Below, one piece after another: positions 43,848-52,608 of a DNA stretch of 64,000 nt (within the stretch, counting starts at the first letter, position 1; each line of letters begins with the position of its first letter). The notes under the pieces are model-generated. The model ran no database searches. It was not told the DNA's origin and saw only the letters and a program-made list of their open reading frames with translations. A program made the translations under genes and the position numbers. Origin of the DNA: JALYNX01 sp963724825 (GTDB lineage Bacteria > Actinomycetota > Acidimicrobiia > Spongiisociales > ZC4RG35); the NCBI GenBank assembly GCA_963724825.1, contig CAVRWT010000015.1:1-64000 (forward strand), written 5' to 3'.

Positions 43848-46576
43848 TTGGACGTCACCGAAGTCCTCCGCGACATCCTGATCGTCCTCGTTGCGGCCAA
43901 GGTCGCCGCCGAGCTGGCCGAGCGAGTCGGGGTCCCTCCGGTGGTCGGAGAGATCGTCGCCGGCATCCTCATCGGCCCCTCGCTATTGGGGTGGGTTGGG
44001 GCCGACGATCAAGTGCTGCGCACGCTGGGCGAAATCGGGGTCATCCTGCTGCTGCTCGAAGTGGGTATGGGGATGAACCTCAGTGAGCTGGGGAGGGTGG
44101 GCAGGGCGTCATTCAGCGTGGCGACGGTCGGTGTGGCGGCTCCCTTGATCCTGGGCACCGCCGCAATGCAACTTCTCGGCCACGACTTCAACACCTCACT
44201 GTTCGTGGGCGCGGCGCTCACCGCCACCAGTGTCGGTATCACTGCACGGGTCTTTGGCGACCTTCGGGCTCTGGCCACGACCGAAGCCAGGATCGTGCTG
44301 GGAGCCGCGGTAGCCGACGATGTGATGGGGTTGGTAGTCCTGACTGTGGTGGTCCGACTCGTCACCGACGGCTCCGTATCCGTCATTTCGGTGATCGGGA
44401 TCATCGGGGTCGCGGTTGCCTTCCTGCTCATCAGCGGGATCGTCGGGCTCCGTCTCGCCCCTGCCCTCTTTGCCGCCATCGAGCGTGTGTCCCGCTCGAC
44501 CGGGACGTTGATCGCGCTGGCTCTTGCCTTCACGCTTCTGTTTGCCGAATTCGCCAACGCTGCCCAGCTGGCCCCCATCGTCGGGGCTTTCGTGGCTGGC
44601 CTTGCCCTGGGTCGGAGCCGGCAGAGGGACCGCATCAGCCGGGAGCTGGCGCCCGTCGGCCATCTCTTCATCCCCGTCTTCTTCCTTCAGATCGGGATCG
44701 ATGTCGACGTGTCGCAATTCATCGATGGCCAGGTTCTTCTCCTCGCCGGCGCCCTTCTCGTCATCGCGGTGGTTGGAAAGCTGGTGGCTGCCGTCGGTGC
44801 CTTCGGCACCCCAGCCGACAAGTGGCTCATTGGCCTGGGCATGCTTCCTCGCGGCGAGGTTGGCCTCATCTTCGCCACCATCGGCCTTCAGGGCGGAGTG
44901 CTGGATGCTTCCCTCTATGCGGCCTTGCTGCTCGTGGTTCTGATCACAACCCTGATCACGCCGCAGCTGTTGAAGGTGCGCTTCGGCGTTCTCCGCGAAA
45001 GGCTGGTGCCGGCCTCACGCGGGTCGACGGCAGAGACACCTCCGGGCGGTTGGCTCACCGTCGCCGACGGCGAGGTTCGCTTGGTGGCAACCCCTCCGGG
45101 GCACCTGGCCCTTCCGGTCGCTCTCGATGCGGCGGTGCTTCTCGGGTCCGCACAGCCCTCGGCCGGCCTTCTCGACTGGCTTTCGACCGTCGACCAGCGG
45201 ACTGCCCAATGGGACCGGAGGTCGAGGGAGGCCTTGTTGAAGGTGATTCAGAATGGCAACGCCCGGTCGTGGCGCTTTCTGGAGACGACGGGGGTTCTCG
45301 ATCACGTGCTGCCGGAGCTCGCCGCCACGCTGCGGGCCCGTCAGGCCGATCCCTTCCAACTCGACCCCATGAACACCCATCGTTGGACAGTGATCGAGGA
45401 GCTGCGGAGGATCACCCAGGCAGACCCGGACCTGGCAACCGAATTCGCCAAGCTCGCCCATCCGGAGTGGCTGTTGCTTGCGGCTTTGCTGTCTGAGGGC
45501 CTGCAAGACAATGAGTCGCCGGTGGCGACGACCAGGCGCATAGTGCGCAGACTCGATCTCGGTGCCCGGGCGGAACAGGAGATCGCGGGCCTGATCGAAG
45601 ATGGCGACTTGATGTGGTCGGCGGCCAAGCGAGGGGACGGTCTGAGCGAGCAATCGGTGATGCAGGTGGCATCGCATCTCGACACTCCGGAGAGGGCTCG
45701 AGCGCTGTTCCTTCTGACGGTGGCCCGGAGAGGAGACATCGATCGTCAGGACCACGAACGACTGCGTGAGCTCCACGAGTTGATTCAAGAAGTGCTTGCC
45801 CACGACGAGCTGACCGGTCTCGAAGTGCGGAACCTGGCCGGGAGGCGTCGCGCCGAGGCGGCTCGCTTGTTCGGCGACCGTCCCGAACTGGTCCGCCGGA
45901 TCGAAGACGCTCCACAGTCGTATCTGTTACGTGAGAGCTCGGCGGCGATCGCTCGCCAGGTTGGCCTGCTCGAGCCGCTTCCGGGGCCCGGTGAAGCGAG
46001 GGTTGCAATCACGGTGACCGCGGATGGGCAAGGTGCCTGGATCGATGTCGCGGCTCGTGATCGGCCCGGTTACTGGCGGCGGTCACCGGGGTGCTCGCCG
46101 GTCTCGGGGTGAACGTCTCGGAGGCGCTGGTGGCTACCTGGCCAGATCGCGGAGCCCTCGAGACATTCAGCGTCTCCTCAACCACGACGCTGCCGGATCC
46201 GGGCCACCTGGTTCGTCAGATCGAGGAGGGCCTCGATGCCCCGGTGATGGCCGATCCGATACCCGGGGCGGTGGTGGAATTCGACGACGACTCCTCACCG
46301 TGGCACACCATCGCCGAGATCCGGGCGCCTGATCGGATCGGGTTGCTCCATTCGCAGGCCATGGCGATTGCGGCCGCAGGGGCGGACGTGTCTGCCGCCA
46401 GGATCACCACCGAGGGCAGCACTGCGATCGGGCGGTTCGATCTCAACAACAGTGTCGGTGGCAAGCTCACCGAGGCCGACAAGGGGTTGATCCGGTCGTT
46501 CATCGCCTCTGGTGGGTCGGCTGGCCGTGGGAACCGTGGCGTCGGTTTGCTGAAAGGCCTCGTCAGAGGGCGATGA
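43848..46576 (+). CDS. CPA2 cation:proton antiporter fused to GlnD-like HD and tandem ACT domains, one frameshift
   Basis: TTG 43848, about 909 residues. Residues 1-385 form a CPA2 Na+(K+)/H+ antiporter with some 12 helices (VVGEIVAGILIGPSLLGWVG; ion-site region ALTATSVGITARVFGDL and AAVADDVMGLVVL; LGMLPRGEVGLIFATIGLQ). Residues 400-750 match the part of actinobacterial GlnD after its nucleotidyltransferase domain: LTVADGEVRLVATPPGHLAL, FLETTGVLDHVLPELAATLR, DPMNTHRWTVIEELRRI, LFLLTVARRGDIDRQDHERL. The HD metal motif (FHDIAKG-like in GlnD) reads LLSEGLQD, so the domain is catalytically dead. One base shift near 46070 joins VAITVTADGQGAWIDVAARD to LAGLGVNVSEALVATWP (ACT1); AEIRAPDRIGLLHSQAMAIA is ACT2. 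The nucleotidyltransferase domain is absent. Confidence 0.85.
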
Positions 46577-46646
46577 GACCCGTCGGTATCGCCACCGCGA
46601 TACTCGACCGAGGTTTCTTCGTCCCTTTGCGACGACCATCATTTGG

Positions 46647-47567
46647 ATGATGGGTCTGAGCAAGAGGCATCTGCGGGCCATGGTGGTGGCGCTGCTCGCC
46701 GTGGCTGCCTGTGTTGAAGAGCCATCCACCCACGAGACGACTACCACGGCGACAGCGGTAACCAGCACCTCCCCGGAATCCGGGATCGACATCGGATCGT
46801 TGCGGGGGACCATCGTCTATTCGAGTGAGACTGCCGGTAACGACGACGTCTACCTGGTGAGACTGAGTGACGGCGAGCCGATCCGTCTCACCGACGGCCC
46901 GGAGAAGGAGTTCGATCCGGATCTGTCGCCGGATGGTGCCTCCATCGCCTACCGACGCAATCCGGAGCCGGACAGCGATGAGGCCGACATCTGGGTCATG
47001 GATCTCGATGGTGGGAACAAGCGCAACCTGACCAACGCCCCCGAGCTGTCGAATTGGGCACCGGCTTGGACACCCGGCGGCGAGATCGTCTTCTCCAGCA
47101 TGCGAGGGGGCAACGGCGTCCTCGAGCTTTGGTCGATGAACGCCGATGGCGGCAACCTGCGCCAGGTTTCGGAAGGATGGTGCGAGTACGCCGACGTCTC
47201 CCCTGACGGATCCGAGTTCGTCTGCGCCCAGGCTGTCGGGTCCCGGTATGACATCGTGATCGTCGACGAGGACGGCGGCCGTCGATCGGTCACCACAACC
47301 CCGGTTACCGAGTTCGGTCCGAGCTGGTCGCCCGACGGGCAGTGGATCGTGTTCAGCCGTGACACGGGCGAGCGTTGGGAGTTGCTGCGGGTCCGCCCCG
47401 ACGGGTCCGATGAGCAGCATGTCGCCGACGAGGGCGTGTTCGCCACCTGGGACCCTGATGGTCACCTGGTTTGGAGCGGGCCGGGCGGGATCAATGTCGC
47501 CCGAGCCGACGGCACGGGACGAGTCGTCCTCGACTATCCCGCCGGTTTCATCTCCTGGGGCGAGTAG
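46647..47567 (+). CDS. TolB-like beta-propeller lipoprotein
   Basis: 306 residues. Lipoprotein signal AMVVALLAVAAC (lipobox at about 25), Thr/Ser linker, then a WD40-like/PD40 propeller with repeats YSSETAGNDDVYLVRLSDGE, LSPDGASIAYRRNPEPDSDE, DIWVMDLDGGNKRNLTNAPE, WSMNADGGNLRQVSEGW, VSPDGSEFVCAQ and WSPDGQWIVFSRDTG. It should sit on the outer face of the membrane. TolB partners (Pal, TolA) are absent, as expected outside Gram-negatives. Ligand unknown. Confidence 0.87.
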   Translation: MMGLSKRHLRAMVVALLAVAACVEEPSTHETTTTATAVTSTSPESGIDIGSLRGTIVYSSETAGNDDVYLVRLSDGEPIRLTDGPEKEFDPDLSPDGASIAYRRNPEPDSDEADIWVMDLDGGNKRNLTNAPELSNWAPAWTPGGEIVFSSMRGGNGVLELWSMNADGGNLRQVSEGWCEYADVSPDGSEFVCAQAVGSRYDIVIVDEDGGRRSVTTTPVTEFGPSWSPDGQWIVFSRDTGERWELLRVRPDGSDEQHVADEGVFATWDPDGHLVWSGPGGINVARADGTGRVVLDYPAGFISWGE

Positions 47568-47580
47568 GGCGGTCCGGCGC

Positions 47581-48298
47581 CTACGCCAGTTCGTTGGCCG
47601 ACTTTGCTCCCAAACCCCTGAGCCACTCGACGAGGCCGACTTCTCCGTTCCGGATTGCGGCATCCAACGGAGTCAACCCGTCGTAGCCGATCCAATCCAG
47701 ATCGCCCCCTCGGTCGAGCAGGAACTCAGCGGTCTGGCGCTGGCCGCCGTGGCACGCACACCAAAAGGCCTCGGTCACTTCATCTGAAGTGGGATGGCCC
47801 TCGTCGAAGTATGACTGCACGCGATCGAGCTGGCCGAGGGCGGCGGCCTGCCAGAGATTGGCTTCGGCACCCCTCTCAACGAGTCGGGCGGCGGTATTCC
47901 ACAGCCCAAAGGCAACGGCGTCCGCCAGTGGTGTCCCATCCCCGATCACGGCGCCGCGAGCCTCGATGTCGGCACCGGCATCCAACAAGGCGTCGAGGAC
48001 TTCGACATCGTCGCTGCTCGCTGCCCAGTGCAAGGGGGTTTCGGTGTGATGGCCGGCGAAACGAGCGTCCACGTCAGCGCCGGCGACGATGAGGAGCTCG
48101 ACAGTGGCTCGATTGTTCGGGAAAGTGGCCCGGCCAGTCGGTAGCGATATGGAGGAGGGTCCGGGATGAGATCTCATCGCCGATCCTCGTCGTGGCCAGC
48201 GCTGGGTTCTCGGATAGGAGCACTGCCAGCTTCTCCAAGTCTCCGGTCTGCACCGCATTGGTGGAGAGCACCGCCAGTTCGGAGTCGGCCGCGATCAT
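47581..48298 (-). CDS. ankyrin-repeat protein, one frameshift
   Basis: ATG 48298 overlaps the stop of the upstream SnoaL gene (ATGA). MIAADSELAVLSTNAVQTGD then LEKLAVLLSENPALATTR; one base shift near 48100 continues with ATVELLIVAGADVDARFAGH and then repeats TPLHWAASSDDVEVLDALLD, GTPLADAVAFGLWNTAARLV and LTPLDAAIRNGEVGLVEWLR. About five to six ankyrin repeats, some 238 residues, no signal or membrane segment. A protein-binding scaffold in the cytoplasm; partner unknown. Confidence 0.82.
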
Positions 48299-48714
48299 CC
48301 CGACGAGCGTTCCTTCTTCCAGGCCTCGACCTGGCGGGCGATCGCCGCCGAGTCGAACCAGGTGTTCTCATATTCGATCAGCCCATCGCGGAGATGAAAG
48401 AGATGGAGGATCCTGATTTCGACCGGGGCTCCGCCGCCGTCGATCCCGGCCCACTGGCCGTGAACGTGCCCGGTGACATTGGACTCATCGACCACCCAGC
48501 CATCGTCGGATTTGAAGCGTCGAACCGAAACGAAGTTGACATCGGGGATGGCATCGATGATGTCTGAGTAGACCGCACCCACCGCCTCCTTGCCGTGCAC
48601 CGGGCTCAGCGGATGGGTGACGTCGTCCCAGATGATGTCATGGGTGTAGGTGGCCAGGGTGGCGGCCACGTCCTGGGCGTTCTCCGCGGCGAAATGCTGA
48701 TCGACGATGTCCAT
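48295..48714 (-). CDS. SnoaL/NTF2-like protein
   Basis: 139 residues from ATG 48714 (GAGAGAA upstream). MDIVDQHFAAENAQDVAATL starts the cone-shaped NTF2 fold; TYTHDIIWDDVTHPLSPVHG, DVNFVSVRRFKSDDGWVVDE and ILHLFHLRDGLIEYENTWFD are the typical SnoaL-like blocks. Members are cyclases, hydrolases or ligand binders; nothing here fixes which. Co-translated with the ankyrin gene. Confidence 0.82.
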   Translation of the reverse strand: MDIVDQHFAAENAQDVAATLATYTHDIIWDDVTHPLSPVHGKEAVGAVYSDIIDAIPDVNFVSVRRFKSDDGWVVDESNVTGHVHGQWAGIDGGGAPVEIRILHLFHLRDGLIEYENTWFDSAAIARQVEAWKKERSSG

Positions 48715-48740
48715 GAGTTCTCTCCTTCGGATCCATCTAA

Positions 48741-48986
48741 CTCTGGTCCGGCCAAGCCAGTTCGGAAATCTGTCACACCCATTGTGTCGGATCTGGCTGC
48801 AGGCATTCGGCCAGATGGTGCGATGTTCACCACCTCGTCTCGTGGGCGGACGGCGGCGAGACGGCCATCGACAACCTCTGCCTCCTCTGCCGCTATCACC
48901 ACACCCAGATGCACCTCGGGATGCTGACTCTCGAGGACCTCGACATCCGAGTGCCGGCGCTGGTTGCTGGCCGTCGAAGGACCTAG
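48741..48986 (+). pseudogene. HNH endonuclease (DUF222-type) C-terminal remnant
   Basis: A plus-strand frame with no start reads SGCRHSARWCDVHHLVSWAD, then GETAIDNLCLLCRYHHTQMH and ends VPALVAGRRRT at 48986. This is the HNH domain (Cys pairs, VHHLVSWADGG, then NLCLLCRYHH) found at the C-terminus of DUF222 proteins, which are abundant in actinobacteria. About 70 residues remain of a protein that normally has 400 or more. A TAA at 48738-48740 closes the frame upstream. Confidence 0.7.
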
Positions 48987-49008
48987 GGGCGGTCGCCCCC
49001 AAGTCCTT
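48977..49008. terminator. hairpin between the HNH remnant and nrdJ
   Basis: AAGGACCTAGGGGCG (48977-48991) pairs with CGCCCCCAAGTCCTT (48994-49008) with two mismatches and a 2-base loop. It lies just beyond the minus-strand nrdJ stop at 49022 and overlaps the end of the HNH remnant. A bidirectional terminator is likely. Confidence 0.6.
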
Positions 49009-49021
49009 CCGAGGTGATTTC

Positions 49022-52000
49022 TCAGCTACAACCGGTGGTGTCACCGCAGGTGAGACACACGTAGCAGCTGCCGTTTCTGATCGTCATGTGACCGCAGTTG
49101 GAGCAGACCGGGGCATCGCCCATGTTCTCCTTGAGAGCGGAGTCGACCATGGCGGCTGCGCCAGCGGTGACGACCTTGGTCTCCACTGAGTCGTCAATCC
49201 GCCCATGAGCGCCCGCTCCGCTCGCTGGCGTCAGCTCCCCCCGCTTCGCACGGGGGAGGAACACTGGACGGGGAGAAATGTCGGGCTCGGTGTCGACGAA
49301 CTCGGCTGCTCGCTGCACCACCTCGACGTCGGCCTCGGCGGCGGCGTCGAACAGCTCCAGCGGAGTCCCTGCCTCGGCCGCCAGGCCCTTGACCGGGCCC
49401 GCCAATTCCATGTCACGGTTCGGCGGCACCTGGGCCAGCTCGTCTCGCTCCAGGTACTCCACGCCGAGGGCCCGGAACACGTAGTCCACGATCGAGTTGG
49501 CCATCTTGATGTTGGGATGGCCCTCGACCATGCCCCTCGGCTCGAAGGTCTGGAAGGTGAAGGTGTCGACGAACTCCTCCAGAGGCACCCCGTACTGGAG
49601 GCCCTTGGAGACCGCGATGGCGAAGCAGGAGAGGATGCCCTTCAAGGTCGCCCCCTCCTTGGCCAGGTCGATGAAGATCTCGCCCAAGGTCCCGTCGTCG
49701 TACTCGCCGGTGCGGAGGAACACCTTGTGCCCGCCGATCCTCGCCTCCTGGTTGTAACCATTGCGGCGGGCGGGGAGGAGGAATCGAGGCGGCTTCATCC
49801 CCTGGCGGTAGGCCTGGGTGGGGGAGATCCCCGGAGGCAGGTTGCCCCAATGGATCGCCTTCTCGGCTTCCACGGCAGCGGTGATCGCCGGTGCCTCTTC
49901 CTCGCTCTGCTCACCCTCATCCGACGTCGAGTTGAGGGGCTGTGCCGCTTTGGACCCGTCCCGGTAGATGGCCATCGCCTTGAGACCGATCTCCCACGAC
50001 ATGCGGTAGGCCTCTTCGATGTCCTCGACCGTGATCTCGTTCGGCATGTTGATCGTCTTGGAGATCGCGCCCGAGATGAAGGGCTGGGCCGCGGCCATCA
50101 TCTTGATGTGCCCGTTGTGGTGGATGAACCGGGTCCCGTACTTCCCGTTCTTGTTGGCGGTGTCGAAGACAACGAGATGCTCTTCCTTGACGTGTGGCGC
50201 ACCTTCGATCGTCTGATGCCCGCAGATGTGGTCGTTCGCCTCGTTGATCTGGGCCTGGGTGAAGCCGAGGGCCCGCAACATGTTGAAGTCCCAGCCGGTG
50301 TACTCATCCACGGTGTAGCCGAGCCGTTGCAGGGTCTCCTCCCCGAAGGTGAAGACGTTGAAGGCATGCCTCAATTCGAACACCGAGGTGAGGGCGGCCT
50401 CCACCTTGTCCAGGTCCTCGTCGTCGAATCCCTTTTCGGTCAGTGACTCCCGGTTGATGTGGGGAGCACCGTCGAGGGAGCTGGTGCCGACGATGTACTC
50501 GACGACGTCCGTGATTTGCTCGGTGTCATACCCGAGGTGGGCGAGGGCCGGCGTCACCGACTGGTTGACGATCTTGAAGTAGCCACCCCCGGCCAGCTTC
50601 TTGAACTTGACCAGCGAGAAGTCGGGCTCGACTCCGGTGGTGTCACAGTCCATCACCAAGCCGATGGTTCCGGTAGGCGCCAAGACCGTGGCCTGTGCGT
50701 TGCGATAGCCATTGGCCTCGCCCCACTCCAGGGCAAGGTCCCAGGAGGTGCGGGCTGCGGCGAGAAGGTCCTCCGGGCAGAACTCGGGGTCGATGCCCAT
50801 CACCCGGTGGCTGACCGACTCGAAGTCGTCTTCGTTGTAGGCGGCCCGGCGGTGGTTGCGCATCACCCGAAGCATCGGCTCCCGGTTCTCGGCAAAGCGC
50901 GGGAACGGCCCGGTCACTCCGGCGATCTCTGCCGAAGTGGCGTAGGAGTGCCCGGTGAGGATCGAGGTGAGGGCGCCGGCGACCGCCCGGCCCTCGTCGG
51001 AGTCGTAGGCGACTCCCTGACGCATCAACAGCGACCCGAGGTTGGCGTAGCCGAGACCCAGAGTCCGGTAGTCGTACGAGCCCTGGGCGATCTCCCTGGA
51101 AGGGAAGTGGGCCATCGCCACCGAGATCTCGAGGACGATCGTCCAGAGCCGGATCGCGTGCTGATAGGCCTCGACGTCGAAGACTGCCGTCTCGTCGTCG
51201 TAGAACCGGACCAGGTTGATCGAGGCCAGGTTGCAGGCAGTGTCATCGAGGAACATGTACTCACTGCACGGGTTGCTGGCCCGGATCCGGCCTCCGACGG
51301 GGCTGGTGTGCCATTCGTTGACCGTGGTGTCGAACTGGAGCCCGGGGTCGGCGCAGGCCCATGCGGCCTCGGCGATCCGGTTCCAGAGATCGCGGGCCTT
51401 CACCGTCTTGCGGACCGAGCCATCGGTGCGATTGATCAAATCCCAATCGCCGTCATCGACCACCGACTGGACGAAGTCGTTGGTGATGCGCACCGAGTTG
51501 TTCGAGTTCTGCCCGGAGACGGTGGCGTAGGCGTCCCCGTTGAAGTCTGCGGCAAAGCCGCCGTGATTGATGAGGACGCGAGCCTTGTCTTCCTCGACCT
51601 TCTTCCAATCGACGAACTTCTCGATGTCGGGATGGTCCACGTCGAGGATGACCATCTTGGCGGCGCGACGGGTAGTGCCGCCCGACTTGATCGCACCGGC
51701 AGCCCGGTCCCCGATCTTGAGAAAGGACATGACCCCCGAGGACTTGCCCCCACCGGAGAGCCGCTCGTTCTCGGCGCGGATCTGGGAGAAGTTGGAGCCG
51801 GCGCCGGATCCGAACTTGAAGATCCTGGCCTCGCGGACCCAGAGGTCCATGATCCCACCTGGGTTCACCAGGTCGTCCTTGACGCTGAGTATGAAGCAGG
51901 CATGAGGTGAGGGACGGCTGTAGGAGTCGGGTGAGGCCTTCATCTCGCCATCGGCCCCGTCGACGTACCAGAAGCCCTGGGCGGGACCGGTCAAGCCATA

Positions 52001-52456
52001 GGCCCAGTTGAGGCCGGTGTTGAACCATTGCGGGGAGTTGGGTGCGGCCATCTGGTTGGCGAGCATGTAGCGGAGCTCGTCTTCGAAGGCGGCGGCGTCC
52101 TCGGCGGTTGCGAAATAGCCGTCCTTCTCTCCCCAGTGGCGCCAGGTGCCGGCGAGCCGGTTGAACACCTGCTTGGCGGAGCGCTCCGGGCCCATGACCG
52201 GTTGCCCGGCATCATCGAAGACCTGGTTCCCCTCATCGTCGAATTGGGGGACCCCTGCCTTGCGGAAATACTTGGAGACGATGATGTCTGCGGCGACCTG
52301 ACTCCAGCCGGTGGGGATCTCGGCATCGGTCATCTCGAAGACGATCGAGCCGTCCGGGTTGGTGATCCTCGAGTCACGACGCGACCATTCGATCTTGTCG
52401 TATGCGTCCTCTCCGGCCTCGGTGAAGCGACGATTGATCCGCAGACCGTTACTCAT
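49022..52456 (-). CDS. nrdJ: adenosylcobalamin-dependent ribonucleotide reductase (class II)
   Basis: 1144 residues from ATG 52456 behind AGAGGAGG. It reduces ribonucleotides to deoxyribonucleotides using a B12 radical, with or without oxygen. N-terminal: QMAAPNSPQWFNTGLNWAYG; SFLKIGDRAAGAIKSGGTTR; the active site NPCSEYMFLDDTACNLASIN with its Cys; VLAPTGTIGLVMDCDTTGVE; substrate and allosteric parts in DFSLVKFKKLAGGGYFKIVN. A linker of about 180 residues leads to the C-terminal Zn-ribbon CSNCGHMTIRNGSCYVC, then LTCGDTTGCS, which re-reduces the active site. A palindromic element lies in frame in that linker (see 49207-49258). Expression is probably controlled by NrdR through two upstream boxes. 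Confidence 0.95.
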   Translation of the reverse strand: MSNGLRINRRFTEAGEDAYDKIEWSRRDSRITNPDGSIVFEMTDAEIPTGWSQVAADIIVSKYFRKAGVPQFDDEGNQVFDDAGQPVMGPERSAKQVFNRLAGTWRHWGEKDGYFATAEDAAAFEDELRYMLANQMAAPNSPQWFNTGLNWAYGLTGPAQGFWYVDGADGEMKASPDSYSRPSPHACFILSVKDDLVNPGGIMDLWVREARIFKFGSGAGSNFSQIRAENERLSGGGKSSGVMSFLKIGDRAAGAIKSGGTTRRAAKMVILDVDHPDIEKFVDWKKVEEDKARVLINHGGFAADFNGDAYATVSGQNSNNSVRITNDFVQSVVDDGDWDLINRTDGSVRKTVKARDLWNRIAEAAWACADPGLQFDTTVNEWHTSPVGGRIRASNPCSEYMFLDDTACNLASINLVRFYDDETAVFDVEAYQHAIRLWTIVLEISVAMAHFPSREIAQGSYDYRTLGLGYANLGSLLMRQGVAYDSDEGRAVAGALTSILTGHSYATSAEIAGVTGPFPRFAENREPMLRVMRNHRRAAYNEDDFESVSHRVMGIDPEFCPEDLLAAARTSWDLALEWGEANGYRNAQATVLAPTGTIGLVMDCDTTGVEPDFSLVKFKKLAGGGYFKIVNQSVTPALAHLGYDTEQITDVVEYIVGTSSLDGAPHINRESLTEKGFDDEDLDKVEAALTSVFELRHAFNVFTFGEETLQRLGYTVDEYTGWDFNMLRALGFTQAQINEANDHICGHQTIEGAPHVKEEHLVVFDTANKNGKYGTRFIHHNGHIKMMAAAQPFISGAISKTINMPNEITVEDIEEAYRMSWEIGLKAMAIYRDGSKAAQPLNSTSDEGEQSEEEAPAITAAVEAEKAIHWGNLPPGISPTQAYRQGMKPPRFLLPARRNGYNQEARIGGHKVFLRTGEYDDGTLGEIFIDLAKEGATLKGILSCFAIAVSKGLQYGVPLEEFVDTFTFQTFEPRGMVEGHPNIKMANSIVDYVFRALGVEYLERDELAQVPPNRDMELAGPVKGLAAEAGTPLELFDAAAEADVEVVQRAAEFVDTEPDISPRPVFLPRAKRGELTPASGAGAHGRIDDSVETKVVTAGAAAMVDSALKENMGDAPVCSNCGHMTIRNGSCYVCLTCGDTTGCS
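49207..49258. repeat. two-hairpin palindromic element inside nrdJ
   Basis: Hairpin 1: CGCC (49210-49213) and GGCG (49227-49230) around CGCTCCGCTCGCT. Hairpin 2: CTCCCCC (49235-49241) and GGGGGAG (49252-49258) around CGCTTCGCA. In nrdJ it encodes, in frame, part of FLPRAKRGELTPASGAGAHG in the variable linker before the zinc ribbon. The same two-part layout recurs at about 63,464-63,510. Confidence 0.5.
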
Positions 52457-52525
52457 GAATAGTGCCTCCTCTGCACTTTTCGTCCGTAGTCATGCTACGA
52501 GGACGAGGTCCATAAATCAGCTCCT

Positions 52526-52575
52526 ACCACAAGATGTAGTGGTACGGGGGGAAGTGACCACGACATCTGGTATGG
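52526..52575 (-). promoter_or_regulatory. pair of NrdR boxes upstream of nrdJ
   Basis: Box 1, CCACAAGATGTAGTGG (52527-52542), is a near-perfect palindrome matching the NrdR consensus (acaCwAtATaTwGtgt). Box 2 starts at 52558 (CCACGACATCTGGTAT), a weaker match. The boxes start 31 bases apart, the three-helical-turn spacing known for NrdR tetramer binding. They lie 70-120 bases before the nrdJ start. NrdR represses ribonucleotide reductase genes when dATP/ATP is high. Confidence 0.7.
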
Positions 52576-52608
52576 ACTTCAATACTGTAATTACATCCCT
52601 GTCATCGG

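Noticed and set aside
49205..51910. Two plus-strand open frames of over 400 codons opposite nrdJ
   Set aside because: They are antisense shadows of the nrdJ coding sequence and show no domain.
52457..52608. Cobalamin riboswitch before the B12-dependent reductase
   Set aside because: No B12-box-like sequence or suitable stems visible; NrdR boxes explain regulation better.
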